From Desulfovibrio sp. (lineage in GTDB: Bacteria > Desulfobacterota > Desulfovibrionia > Desulfovibrionales > Desulfovibrionaceae), in NCBI GenBank assembly GCA_009773975.1, contig VSMX01000029.1, positions 1 to 19,548 of the forward strand: 19,548 nucleotides of DNA, read 5' to 3'. The notes below the pieces were generated by a model. It was given only the letters and a program-made list of their open reading frames with translations. It was not told the DNA's origin and did no database searches. Positions 1 through 6,293 of this stretch are shown piece after piece; the first letter of the stretch is position 1; every line of letters starts with the position of its first letter. The position numbers and the translations under genes were made by a program.

Positions 1-95
1 TCGCTCCCATCCGCATCTGATTCAGGCCTGTTTTGCGCAAGCAGGATGTGTTTAAATATAAAATAGATGATCAGTATCTGACTAAAGAACCGCCA

Positions 96-281
96 TCAAA
101 ATGGAGCCATTGTCAGATCAAGTTTGGAGCAATACATTCTGACCCAGTTGCAGATAGTTGCGACAGAATAACCAAAAATTTTTGATAATTCTTTTGAAGG
201 AATCTTCTCATTCAAATATGCATTTACTGCTTTGGTTCGTATTTCTTCAGATGCAAATTTCATAGCATTTTTATAGAACAT
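96..281 (-). CDS. Truncated transposase-like helix-turn-helix ORF (61 aa)
   Basis: This is a short ORF whose product resembles the N-terminal HTH of IS630/IS3-type transposases. The segment SKELSKIFGYSVATICNWV (about residues 29-47) reads as a helix-turn-helix with the usual 'activates, then NW/RW' ending. No catalytic DDE domain follows: the frame stops after 61 codons and the remaining 95 bases to the window edge hold no clear continuation. No Shine-Dalgarno sequence is seen before the ATG, and the next ATG six codons in has none either. The composition is clearly more AT-rich than the genes to the right. The likely explanation is a decayed insertion sequence, or the first ORF of a two-ORF element cut by a stop. 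A stand-alone small DNA-binding protein is possible but less likely. Confidence 0.45.
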   Translation of the reverse strand: MFYKNAMKFASEEIRTKAVNAYLNEKIPSKELSKIFGYSVATICNWVRMYCSKLDLTMAPF

Positions 282-340
282 TTTTATAAAAATAAAACTT
301 AAAGTGCTCTAATTGAAATACTGGGTTATTATGGATTTGC

Positions 341-412
341 CGGGGCCATTTTCATTGGAAAAGGGGGCCACGTTTCGGAGCTTGAAAAATGGGCCCCCAT
401 TTGGGCTCCAGA
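341..412. mobile_element. IS21-like terminal repeat remnant
   Basis: A GGGGCC-containing motif recurs three times in about 60 bases: GGGGCCATTTTC at 342-353, GGGGGCCACGTTTC at 363-376, and an inverted copy AATGGGCCCCC at 388-398. Clustered GGGGCCA(C/T)TTT repeats separated by about 20 bases are what I recall from the ends of IS21-family elements. No istA or istB reading frame is present here, so only an end, or a relic of one, could remain. The family assignment rests on pattern memory and needs an ISfinder comparison. Confidence 0.35.
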
Positions 413-469
413 TTTTGCGGATGCAGGTGGATTGAGACGGACGAGGAAGGAAATCTGAAAGAAGGGATT

Positions 470-505
470 AAAAAGAAAAACCCATAAACTCAATTGTTTA
501 TGGGT
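470..505 (-). terminator. Rho-independent terminator of tRNA-Asn
   Basis: Read on the minus strand, a perfect 10-bp stem ACCCATAAAC / GTTTATGGGT (496-505 with 480-489, 6-base loop) is followed at once by a U tract (TTTTTCTTTTT in the DNA). It lies about 37 bases past the tRNA CCA end and fits as the tRNA transcription terminator. Confidence 0.85.
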
Positions 506-541
506 CTAACTATGCCTTTGGGCATAAATTGAATTCGGAAA

Positions 542-617
542 TGGCTCCCCGAGACGGACTTGAACCGCCAACACGGTGGTTAACAGCCACCCGCTCTGCC
601 GATTGAGCTATCGGGGA
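542..617 (-). tRNA. tRNA-Asn (anticodon GUU)
   Basis: This is a complete 76-nt cloverleaf on the minus strand. The acceptor arm is TCCCCGA paired with TCGGGGA, with discriminator G and an encoded CCA at 542-544. The D arm contains AGCTCAATCGGCAGAGC. The anticodon stem GGTGG/CCACC carries loop CTGTTAA, giving anticodon GTT. The T arm contains GGTTCAAGTCC. GUU tRNAs are natural substrates of queuosine modification, and the queuosine gene queH lies directly upstream on the same strand. A dedicated promoter and terminator flank the gene, so it can be transcribed independently of queH. Confidence 0.97.
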
Positions 618-634
618 ACATCAAGCGCAAAATG

Positions 635-663
635 TATGTAAGCAAAAGCAGGGCAACAGTCAA
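635..663 (-). promoter_or_regulatory. Sigma-70 promoter of tRNA-Asn
   Basis: On the minus strand there is a -35 box TTGACT (658-663), a 17-base spacer and a -10 box TACATA (635-640). The -10 box ends 17 bases before the mature tRNA 5' end, leaving a leader of about 10 bases for RNase P to remove. Confidence 0.8.
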
Positions 664-722
664 GCAAAAAATATGTTCCAGGCAAAGTTTTTTTGAATCG
701 CGTAAAAATCCCACTTTTTCGG

Positions 723-1316
723 TTACTTTTCTGTTGCAGCCATGTCTTTCGCTGCCCTGGCCAGCCGCGCCAGCTTTTTGCCGTAGCGTTCCGTTTCGCT
801 GAAAACACAGCCGCAATAGGGCTGGCGGTAAAGGCCCATGTCCTTGCTGCGTTCAATGCCTTCCTGCCAGTCGACGCGGAAATCCCTGTAAATGAATTCC
901 GGGCCGCCATTGCCCGAAAGATCCCGGCCCTTGGCCGCAATGGCCTCGTGCGGCTGGTAGCGGGAATATAACAGGCTGCTTGTATAAGCGTCAAAGCCAA
1001 GTTCCCCCGCTTTGAGCGCGGCAGCTTCAAGCCTGCTTTGACAGCACCATTCGCAACGGGAGGCATCCGCAACCCTGGGCAGCTGGATTTTCAGCCAGTC
1101 GGCCAGGTTCCAGCTCGCATCGTCAAACAGTATCTCTATTCCCAGTTTTGCCGCGCAAATTTCCGCCGCTTCGCGCCGCCTTAAATATTCGGCAAGCGGC
1201 TGGATATTTGGATTCATGAACCAGGCCGTTATCCCGTAGCCTTCATCGCGCAGCCGCAAAATTGGCATAATGGCGCAGGGGCCGCAGCAAAGATGCAAAA
1301 TAAGTTTCTTCGGCAT
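723..1316 (-). CDS. queH: Epoxyqueuosine reductase QueH (DUF208)
   Basis: QueH reduces epoxyqueuosine to queuosine at position 34 of GUN-anticodon tRNAs, the last step of queuosine synthesis. It is an iron-sulfur enzyme unrelated in sequence to QueG. Visible family motifs are HLCCGPC near residue 8, CEWCCQSRL in the middle, the YRDFRVDWQEG segment, and YRQPYCGC near residue 163. These supply the cysteines for the Fe-S cluster and an adjacent metal site. The 197-aa length is normal for the family. The start lies 3 bases past the rng stop and lacks a strong Shine-Dalgarno sequence, so translation is probably coupled to rng. tRNA-Asn(GUU), a queuosine-type tRNA, lies 105 bases downstream. The assignment is based on motif pattern. 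Confidence 0.9.
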   Translation of the reverse strand: MPKKLILHLCCGPCAIMPILRLRDEGYGITAWFMNPNIQPLAEYLRRREAAEICAAKLGIEILFDDASWNLADWLKIQLPRVADASRCEWCCQSRLEAAALKAGELGFDAYTSSLLYSRYQPHEAIAAKGRDLSGNGGPEFIYRDFRVDWQEGIERSKDMGLYRQPYCGCVFSETERYGKKLARLARAAKDMAATEK

Positions 1317-1319
1317 AAC

Positions 1320-3452
1320 TCAAAACTGTATGCGCAATTCAAGACTTTTGCCGAAATCCCGCTCCAGTTCGGTCAAGACTTCCCGCTTGTAGTTCAACAG
1401 GTAAAGTCCAAGCTCCCTGGGCACATCGAACACAAATTTTGAGCCGGACACGGACGGCAGCTTTTCCCGTAATTCCGCAAGCTCATGAAGGGCCTGCCAT
1501 TCCATATTCCGGCGCACGCCCGTGCCGCCACAGGCAGGGCAGGGCTCGATGGAAATGGAGAGGGCCGAGGAGCCCATGCGCTGGCGCACCAGCTCGAGCA
1601 GGCCAAAAGAGCTCATCCTGGCGAAATCATGCCTGGCGCGATCGCTTTTCATGCACTGGCGCAGACATTTTTCCACCTCAAGAACGTGTTTCTTGTCCCG
1701 CATTTCAATAAAGTCGATGACCACCTGGCCGCCAATATCCCTGAGACGCAATTGCCGCGCGATGGCTTCGGCGGCCTCCATATTGGTCTTGAATGCCATG
1801 GCCTCGAAATTGCCCTTGCCCGAGATGCGGCCGGAATTGATGTCAATGGCCATCAGCGCTTCCGTCTGGTCAAAGACCAGCCTGCCGCCAGAGGGCAAAT
1901 AAACCTCGCGGGCATAAATCTGTTCAATTTGGAGCCCAAGGTTGAAATGATCCCAGATGGATTGGCGCTGATCGGTATAAAGCCGTACCAGCTCCTTTTT
2001 TCTGGGAAAGAGCAGGGCTGCCATTTCGCGGACATTTTTGGCTTCGGCCTCGTTATCCACCCAGATTTCGCAAACATCCTCTGTAAGGTAATCCCTCACC
2101 GAACGCTCCGAAAGGCCAGGCTCCTGATGAATCAGGGCTGGCGCGGAAAGCTCTGTCGCCTTTTTGCGGATATCGCGCCACAAACGCTTGAGATACTGCA
2201 GATCGGTCCTGAGGGTAGTCTTGGTGGCGCCTTCCCCCACCGTGCGCACAATAACGCCAAGGCCATTGCCGGGATCGATGCCGTTCATCAGATCCCGCAG
2301 GCGACTGCGCTCTTCCTGGTCCGTAACCTTGCGTGAAACGCCAATCTGCTCCTGGCCGGGGGTAAGCACCAGAAAGCGTCCGGCAAGCGACAGCCAGGTT
2401 GTGAGAAAAGCGCCCTTGTTGCCAGTTGGCTCCTTGACAACCTGGACAAGGATTTCCTGGCCCGGCTTGAGGACTTTCTGGATTGGCGGAAATTTTTTCC
2501 CCTGGGGCGGTTCCTGCGGCGTTTGCCAGTATTCGGGATGAACCTCGTCAATCTGCAGAAAGCCGTTCTTGCCAACGCCGTAATTGACGAAAGCGGCCTG
2601 CAAATTGCTGTCGATATTGGGGATGACGCCCTTGTAAATATTGCCCTTGATCTTGCTCTGGTGCAGCATATCCAGGTAATATTCAAGCAGCACGCCTTCC
2701 TCGGCGAGGCCCACTTCCACCTGCTCGCCGGCCAGCACACTGATAAACATGCGCTTTTTGCAGCTTTCTTCCGCTTTTTTGCCCGTTTTTTTGCGGCTTG
2801 CGGCCTTCGGCGCGGGCTCGGCCTTGAGCAGAGCCCTGGCGACTTCTTCCAGAGGGCTGAAAATTATCTCGCCAATGATGGCAGGCAGGTTTTTGGCCAT
2901 TGTTGTAGCCGCATTTTTATGACTCCTGCCGCGGCCGCCGCGCTTGCCCCGGCGATTTTTGCGTTTCGGGACGAGTTCTTCCCGGGCCTTTTCTACTTCG
3001 GCTTCAAGGCCGGCCAGAACAATTTCGGCTTTCTCCCTGAGATCCTCGTCTATCTCCTGCCCTGTTTCGGGCTTTTTTTCCGCATCGGATTTTTGCGGCT
3101 TTCTTGCAGTTTTTTTGGGCTTTTCATTTTTCGCGCTGTCGGATTTTTTATTGGCTGCAACCTGTTTGGGCGCGCGGCGCTTGTTTTTTACGCCAGATTC
3201 CTGCGCAACCTCAGATGTTTCAACTGGCACAGGCAGCTCTTCCGGCGCGCTTGCGTCGGGCATGGGCAGGGCAACGCCGGCAGCATCGGCGGGAGCGGTT
3301 TTTCTGCCGGTATTTCGCGTCTGGCTTTTTCCGAAACGGCGAACTGTTTTTCCAGCGCTCCTGGCTTGCGGGCGTGCAGAGTGATTTGGCGAAGTATTTT
3401 CTGAAGGCTTTTTTCCGTCAGCATCTTCGGGATTGTCATTTTCGCTTGTCAT
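1320..3452 (-). CDS. rng: Ribonuclease E/G family protein with N-terminal extension
   Basis: This is an endoribonuclease of the Rne/Rng family, acting in mRNA turnover and rRNA/tRNA 5' maturation. From about residue 235 the order is an S1 RNA-binding domain (GNIYKGVIPNIDSNLQAAFV), the 5'-sensor/RNase H-like part, then the DNase I-like catalytic core. The metal-binding aspartates appear in MAIDINSGR (D537) and VIDFIEMRDKKH (D580), 43 residues apart as in E. coli RNase E (D303 and D346). The zinc-link CPACGGTG (C638, C641) follows. The protein ends soon after and has no C-terminal degradosome scaffold. Instead the first ~230 residues are a Lys/Ala/Pro-rich, low-complexity tail with an Arg/Gly patch at about 166-180. 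I chose the second ATG: AAGG lies 6 bases before it but directly abuts the first ATG at 3458. Product naming as RNase E or G is uncertain. Confidence 0.93.
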   Translation of the reverse strand: MTSENDNPEDADGKKPSENTSPNHSARPQARSAGKTVRRFGKSQTRNTGRKTAPADAAGVALPMPDASAPEELPVPVETSEVAQESGVKNKRRAPKQVAANKKSDSAKNEKPKKTARKPQKSDAEKKPETGQEIDEDLREKAEIVLAGLEAEVEKAREELVPKRKNRRGKRGGRGRSHKNAATTMAKNLPAIIGEIIFSPLEEVARALLKAEPAPKAASRKKTGKKAEESCKKRMFISVLAGEQVEVGLAEEGVLLEYYLDMLHQSKIKGNIYKGVIPNIDSNLQAAFVNYGVGKNGFLQIDEVHPEYWQTPQEPPQGKKFPPIQKVLKPGQEILVQVVKEPTGNKGAFLTTWLSLAGRFLVLTPGQEQIGVSRKVTDQEERSRLRDLMNGIDPGNGLGVIVRTVGEGATKTTLRTDLQYLKRLWRDIRKKATELSAPALIHQEPGLSERSVRDYLTEDVCEIWVDNEAEAKNVREMAALLFPRKKELVRLYTDQRQSIWDHFNLGLQIEQIYAREVYLPSGGRLVFDQTEALMAIDINSGRISGKGNFEAMAFKTNMEAAEAIARQLRLRDIGGQVVIDFIEMRDKKHVLEVEKCLRQCMKSDRARHDFARMSSFGLLELVRQRMGSSALSISIEPCPACGGTGVRRNMEWQALHELAELREKLPSVSGSKFVFDVPRELGLYLLNYKREVLTELERDFGKSLELRIQF

Positions 3453-3515
3453 TAGCATCCTTGTGATTTGGATAAAAAATTCGGGAAAATTCCTTTCGGG
3501 GGATTCTCCATTAAA

Positions 3516-3543
3516 ATGATATACCCTTTGGTAAATTATGCAA
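3516..3543 (-). promoter_or_regulatory. Candidate promoter of rng
   Basis: Minus strand TTGCAT (3538-3543), 16-base spacer, TATCAT (3516-3521). The implied 5' leader is about 55 bases and contains the palindrome GGAAAATTCC. Matches are moderate, so this is only a candidate. Confidence 0.4.
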
Positions 3544-3591
3544 TAGGCTCAATTACTTGTATTTAAGCCAGTCCAGGAATAAATTGGCCTC

Positions 3592-4368
3592 ATGGATATA
3601 AACATAGACAAAAATATTGACACTTTTGAGGCATACGCCGAGGCCCGCATGGCGGAAGAAAAAGGTGACGTTTCACCCATGCTGCTCAAGAAGCGCCACA
3701 CAATGCGGGTTCTGGCGAATGCCCGGAATATCATCGAGGCCGAAAGACCTCCCCTCCCTCTTGCCCGTGCAACGCTGCTGGCGGCCCTTTACCATGATGT
3801 GGCCCGCTTCGAGCAATATCTGCGCTACAAGAGTTTCAGGGATGCCCAAACCTGCAATCACGGGCTTCTGGGAATAAAAATCATCAAAAAGGAACAGATG
3901 CTGGCAGGAGAAAACAAAAATGTCGCCGGCCTGGCCATGGCCGCCATCGGCCTGCATAACCGCTTTGCCCTGCCCGCAGCTCTGGCGCCCAGCCTGCTTT
4001 TTGCTGCCAATGTCGTGCGTGATGCCGACAAGCTGGATATTTTAAGAGTCATGGACGAACATCTTGGGGGCCCTGGACCACATAATCCAGCTGTTGTGCT
4101 TTCCTTGCCCGACGACCCCCTCCTGCATAGTGAAAAAGCCCTCTCTGCCGCCTTGTCCGGCCATGTTGCCTCATATTCCGACCTCAAATCAGTAAATGAT
4201 TTTCGCCTGCTTCTTGGCACATGGTTTTACGAGATGCACTTCGAGACAAGCAGAAAGCGCTTTCGGGAAGACGGCCATGCCTTGAAGCTTGTTTCGCATA
4301 TTTCGCAAAATCCGGTCTATGCCAGGGCCTGCGCCGGTATTTTGCGGGATTTGGCTCCAAATTCATGA
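3592..4368 (+). CDS. HD-domain metal-dependent phosphohydrolase
   Basis: This is a 258-aa HD-superfamily protein. The expected metal ligands appear in order: H36 in KKRHTMRVL, the H68-D69 doublet in ALYHDVARF, H90 in TCNHG, H122 in GLHNRF, and D144 in VVRDADKLD. The H-HD-H-H-D pattern suggests a two-metal phosphohydrolase. The substrate cannot be read from sequence and may be a nucleotide or another phosphoester. No second domain is visible. No Shine-Dalgarno sequence of any strength precedes the ATG. The stop codon overlaps the next start as ATGA, so the two genes are translationally coupled. It is transcribed away from rng. Confidence 0.85.
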   Translation: MDINIDKNIDTFEAYAEARMAEEKGDVSPMLLKKRHTMRVLANARNIIEAERPPLPLARATLLAALYHDVARFEQYLRYKSFRDAQTCNHGLLGIKIIKKEQMLAGENKNVAGLAMAAIGLHNRFALPAALAPSLLFAANVVRDADKLDILRVMDEHLGGPGPHNPAVVLSLPDDPLLHSEKALSAALSGHVASYSDLKSVNDFRLLLGTWFYEMHFETSRKRFREDGHALKLVSHISQNPVYARACAGILRDLAPNS

Positions 4369-4751
4369 ATTTTGTCAGCAAGCTGCCCTGGCCGGGGGAT
4401 TGCGCTGCCTCGCCAATCAATCCGGGAACGGATTGGCTCCGGGGCCAAAAAGAGATACTTCCCTGCATCCGCCTGGGTTTTGCGCCCGGCCTCAATCGTG
4501 ATTTTTTAATGCTTGCGGCCCAAAAAGCCGAACGGATATATGTGGCTGATTTTACATTGCCAGAACGCAACCTGGCCCTGCCCATGCACTTTCTGGCGCG
4601 CCTTTTGCCTGGCAGGCGCGATTTCTGGCGCAATGGGGCTCTCTGGGGCCTTGCTGCCCAGGCTGGCCTTGAGCCTTTTTATGAAAAAATCGTTCTTGGT
4701 GGAGCAGGCGTTCTGGCTGGTTTTAAAAAACATAACAAGGCCCATTTGTAA
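4365..4751 (+). CDS. Methyltransferase-like C-terminal half protein (128 aa)
   Basis: I do not recognise a precise family. The middle and C-terminal parts resemble the second half of class I SAM-dependent methyltransferases: ERIYVADFTLPERNLALP looks like strand 5 and its following loop, and GALWGLAAQAGLEPF with VLAGFKK looks like the last two strands. The N-terminal GxGxG SAM-binding segment is missing. The start is set by the 4-base ATGA overlap with the HD gene; the open frame continues upstream but would run 144 bases inside that gene. Codon usage looks like the neighbours, so the frame is probably expressed. It may be a truncated, non-catalytic relative or an accessory to the HD protein. 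Confidence 0.6.
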   Translation: MNFVSKLPWPGDCAASPINPGTDWLRGQKEILPCIRLGFAPGLNRDFLMLAAQKAERIYVADFTLPERNLALPMHFLARLLPGRRDFWRNGALWGLAAQAGLEPFYEKIVLGGAGVLAGFKKHNKAHL

Positions 4752-4811
4752 AATTCAAGACAATTTCCAGCAAAGTTAACAAAAAAGTTTAATAACTTGA
4801 CAATATTGCAG

Positions 4812-4840
4812 TTGACAGGAATCCTTGCATTTCATACAGA
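4812..4840 (+). promoter_or_regulatory. Candidate promoter of the HU gene
   Basis: Perfect -35 TTGACA (4812-4817), 17-base spacer, -10-like TACAGA (4835-4840). This would give HU a leader of about 165 bases. A second TTGACA lies at 4797-4802. A closer alternative is TTGCCC (4910-4915), 16 bases, TATATT (4932-4937). I see no coding region in the 258-base gap between 4752 and 5009. Confidence 0.45.
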
Positions 4841-5009
4841 TAAAGCGGTTCAATTTCTTTTCGGGCAAAAGCACCCCATACGTCATATACTGCAGGCAAC
4901 TGTTCAGATTTGCCCGTGCCCCTGAGCGCCATATATTATCAAGGTGGAGAGCATGGTAGCAATTCCAGGGGCAAGCTTGTAGCAGCAACTTGAAAATTTG
5001 GAGATTGAG

Positions 5010-5285
5010 ATGACCAAGGCCGAATTAGTTGACAAAATTTATGCCAAGGCAAATTTGCCAACCAAAGCAAAGACCGAAGAAGCCCTGGATGCGGTAATCG
5101 CCGCCCTGCGTGACGCGCTTATCGAGGGTGATTCCATTACCTTCACGGGTTTCGGCAGTTTCAAGATCGTAACCCGCGCTGCCCGCAAGGGCCGCAATCC
5201 CCGCACGGGAGAGGAAATCACCATTCCGGCAAGCAAGGTTGTCAAGTTCACACCTGGCAAGACCCTCAAGGACGCCATCAAGTAA
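5010..5285 (+). CDS. hup: HU family nucleoid DNA-binding protein
   Basis: HU is the small histone-like dimer that bends and compacts DNA. The protein has 91 residues, the normal length. It begins TKAELVDKI, carries the GFGSF core (47-51), the beta-arm RAARKGRNPRTGEEI with the DNA-intercalating proline (N63-P64), and ends FTPGKTLKDAIK. The ATG at 5010 is chosen because GGAG stands 6 bases upstream; a TTG at 4998 in the same frame would add only four residues and has no good ribosome-binding site. The gene is monocistronic, with its own terminator directly after it. A second, divergent HU-like gene lies at 15531. Confidence 0.97.
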   Translation: MTKAELVDKIYAKANLPTKAKTEEALDAVIAALRDALIEGDSITFTGFGSFKIVTRAARKGRNPRTGEEITIPASKVVKFTPGKTLKDAIK

Positions 5286-5314
5286 AACTTCAGGCGCTCT
5301 TCCGCAATAGTCAG

Positions 5315-5342
5315 GGCGTCTTCATCTGGAGACGCCTTTTTT
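5315..5342 (+). terminator. Rho-independent terminator of HU
   Basis: 7-bp GC-rich stem GGCGTCT / AGACGCC (5315-5321 with 5330-5336), 8-base loop, followed by TTTTTT. Confidence 0.9.
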
Positions 5343-5377
5343 CGTCCTGTGAAAAAATCCAGCCTAAAAATCCCCGT

Positions 5378-6172
5378 TCAGGAAAGCTTTGCGCAAAGAT
5401 CCGGCAAATCGGCTATGGAATCAAGCACATAATGAGCGCCCGCTTCCCTGAATTTTTTCGCAAGCTCCGCGCATTTGGCATCCAGTTCCGTCCGCGGCAT
5501 GGCGGCGGCTTCCTCCTCGCCCAGCCCGAGCGAATTGCTGGTAATGGTAACCGCAACGGTGATGTGGCCGGCATTCAGCCCTTCCCCGATATCGGCCAGG
5601 GTATCGCCCACCTTGATGACAGCGCCAGGATTTTTCAGACCCAGGCGTTCGCAATTGAGGCGGCACATATCCGGCGCGGGCCGGCCTTTTTCCACCTCGT
5701 CCGTTGTAACCAGGCAATCCGGCTCAAAGCCGCAGGCCCTGGCTTTGGGCAGCAATTCGCTCATCATTGAACGGCTGTAGCCAGTACAGGAGCCGATTTT
5801 TATGCCCATTTGCCGCAATTTCCGTATGGCCTCAACGCAACCGGGCACAGGTTTGGCGTAGTCGGCCAGCACGGCTGGCATAATTTCGCCAACCACATCA
5901 AAAACCAGGTCGACATCCCTGTCATCCGGCCTTTTGCCCCGCGCGGCCAGCCAGGCCTCGTTAATTCTGGGCATATCCAGCATGGCTGCCACATGGGCGC
6001 GCTTGGCCAGGCCCATTGGCTTGCGGCACTCCCCGATTGTGGGTTCGATGCCAAAACGCTCGAAAGCCCGGGAAAATACGGCCACAGGGCCGCGGCAACC
6101 ATGATCGACAGCCGTGCCGGCCCAGTCGAGAATTACGCCTTCAATCGGCGTTTTCAAATTGCCATTCTGCAT
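5378..6172 (-). CDS. phnX: Phosphonoacetaldehyde hydrolase (phosphonatase)
   Basis: PhnX cleaves phosphonoacetaldehyde to acetaldehyde and phosphate, the C-P bond-breaking step of 2-aminoethylphosphonate use. It is a cytoplasmic HAD-superfamily enzyme that forms a Schiff base. The nucleophile D16 is in LDWAGTAVD. The Schiff-base lysine K57 and H60 are in KPMGLAKRAHV. M53, C26, Y132 (TGYSR), R164 (KGRPAPDM) and D190 (KVGDTLADI) all sit at a constant +4 offset from the B. cereus PhnX residues I recall (D12, C22, M49, K53, H56, Y128, R160, D186). The residue two after the lysine is Ala where Asp is usual. Length 264 is normal. The ribosome-binding site is AAGG, 7 bases before ATG. It lies 121 bases downstream of xsc with a hairpin between. 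No phnW transaminase is in the window. Confidence 0.93.
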   Translation of the reverse strand: MQNGNLKTPIEGVILDWAGTAVDHGCRGPVAVFSRAFERFGIEPTIGECRKPMGLAKRAHVAAMLDMPRINEAWLAARGKRPDDRDVDLVFDVVGEIMPAVLADYAKPVPGCVEAIRKLRQMGIKIGSCTGYSRSMMSELLPKARACGFEPDCLVTTDEVEKGRPAPDMCRLNCERLGLKNPGAVIKVGDTLADIGEGLNAGHITVAVTITSNSLGLGEEEAAAMPRTELDAKCAELAKKFREAGAHYVLDSIADLPDLCAKLS

Positions 6173-6189
6173 TTTTTCACCTTTTTTCC

Positions 6190-6230
6190 AAAAATATGCG
6201 GCCCCGCTTTGGTTTGCAAAGCAGGGCCGC
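6190..6230 (-). terminator. Stem-loop after xsc, probable terminator/attenuator
   Basis: On the minus strand a 14-bp stem with one mismatch (6217-6230 with 6198-6211, loop of 5) is followed by ATATTTTTGG. It sits 63 bases past the xsc stop and 25 bases before the phnX start, so it could end the xsc transcript fully or partly. A second small stem-loop (GCCGC/GCGGC, 6254-6267) lies between it and xsc. Confidence 0.65.
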
Positions 6231-6293
6231 GCGGATCAGGATTTCACGACAATGCCGCGAAAGCGGCTCGCGATAATTTTGGTCGTACCGCCG

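Larger units (their letters stand above)
282..541. other. Gene-free stretch with IS debris and tRNA terminator
   Basis: This stretch lies between the HTH ORF and tRNA-Asn. It holds the GGGGCC repeats (341-412), the tRNA terminator (about 470-505) and a small perfect hairpin, TATGCC-TTTG-GGCATA at 511-526. I see no credible coding region in it. The part from 413 to 470 shows nothing recognisable. Confidence 0.5.

Noticed and set aside
95..115. SDNGS-like string in another frame after the HTH ORF, resembling a DDE transposase motif
   Set aside because: It is preceded directly by a stop and followed by a stop seven residues later; no other part of a DDE domain is seen.
434..559. Nine-base match GAGACGGAC between 434-442 and the tRNA-Asn 3' half (551-559), as a possible attachment site
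   Set aside because: Too short for a tRNA att core, does not extend to the tRNA end, and no integrase gene is present.
4776..4988. 70-codon minus-strand ORF with several cysteines
   Set aside because: It occupies the HU promoter/leader region, has no ribosome-binding site and shows no coding-like composition.
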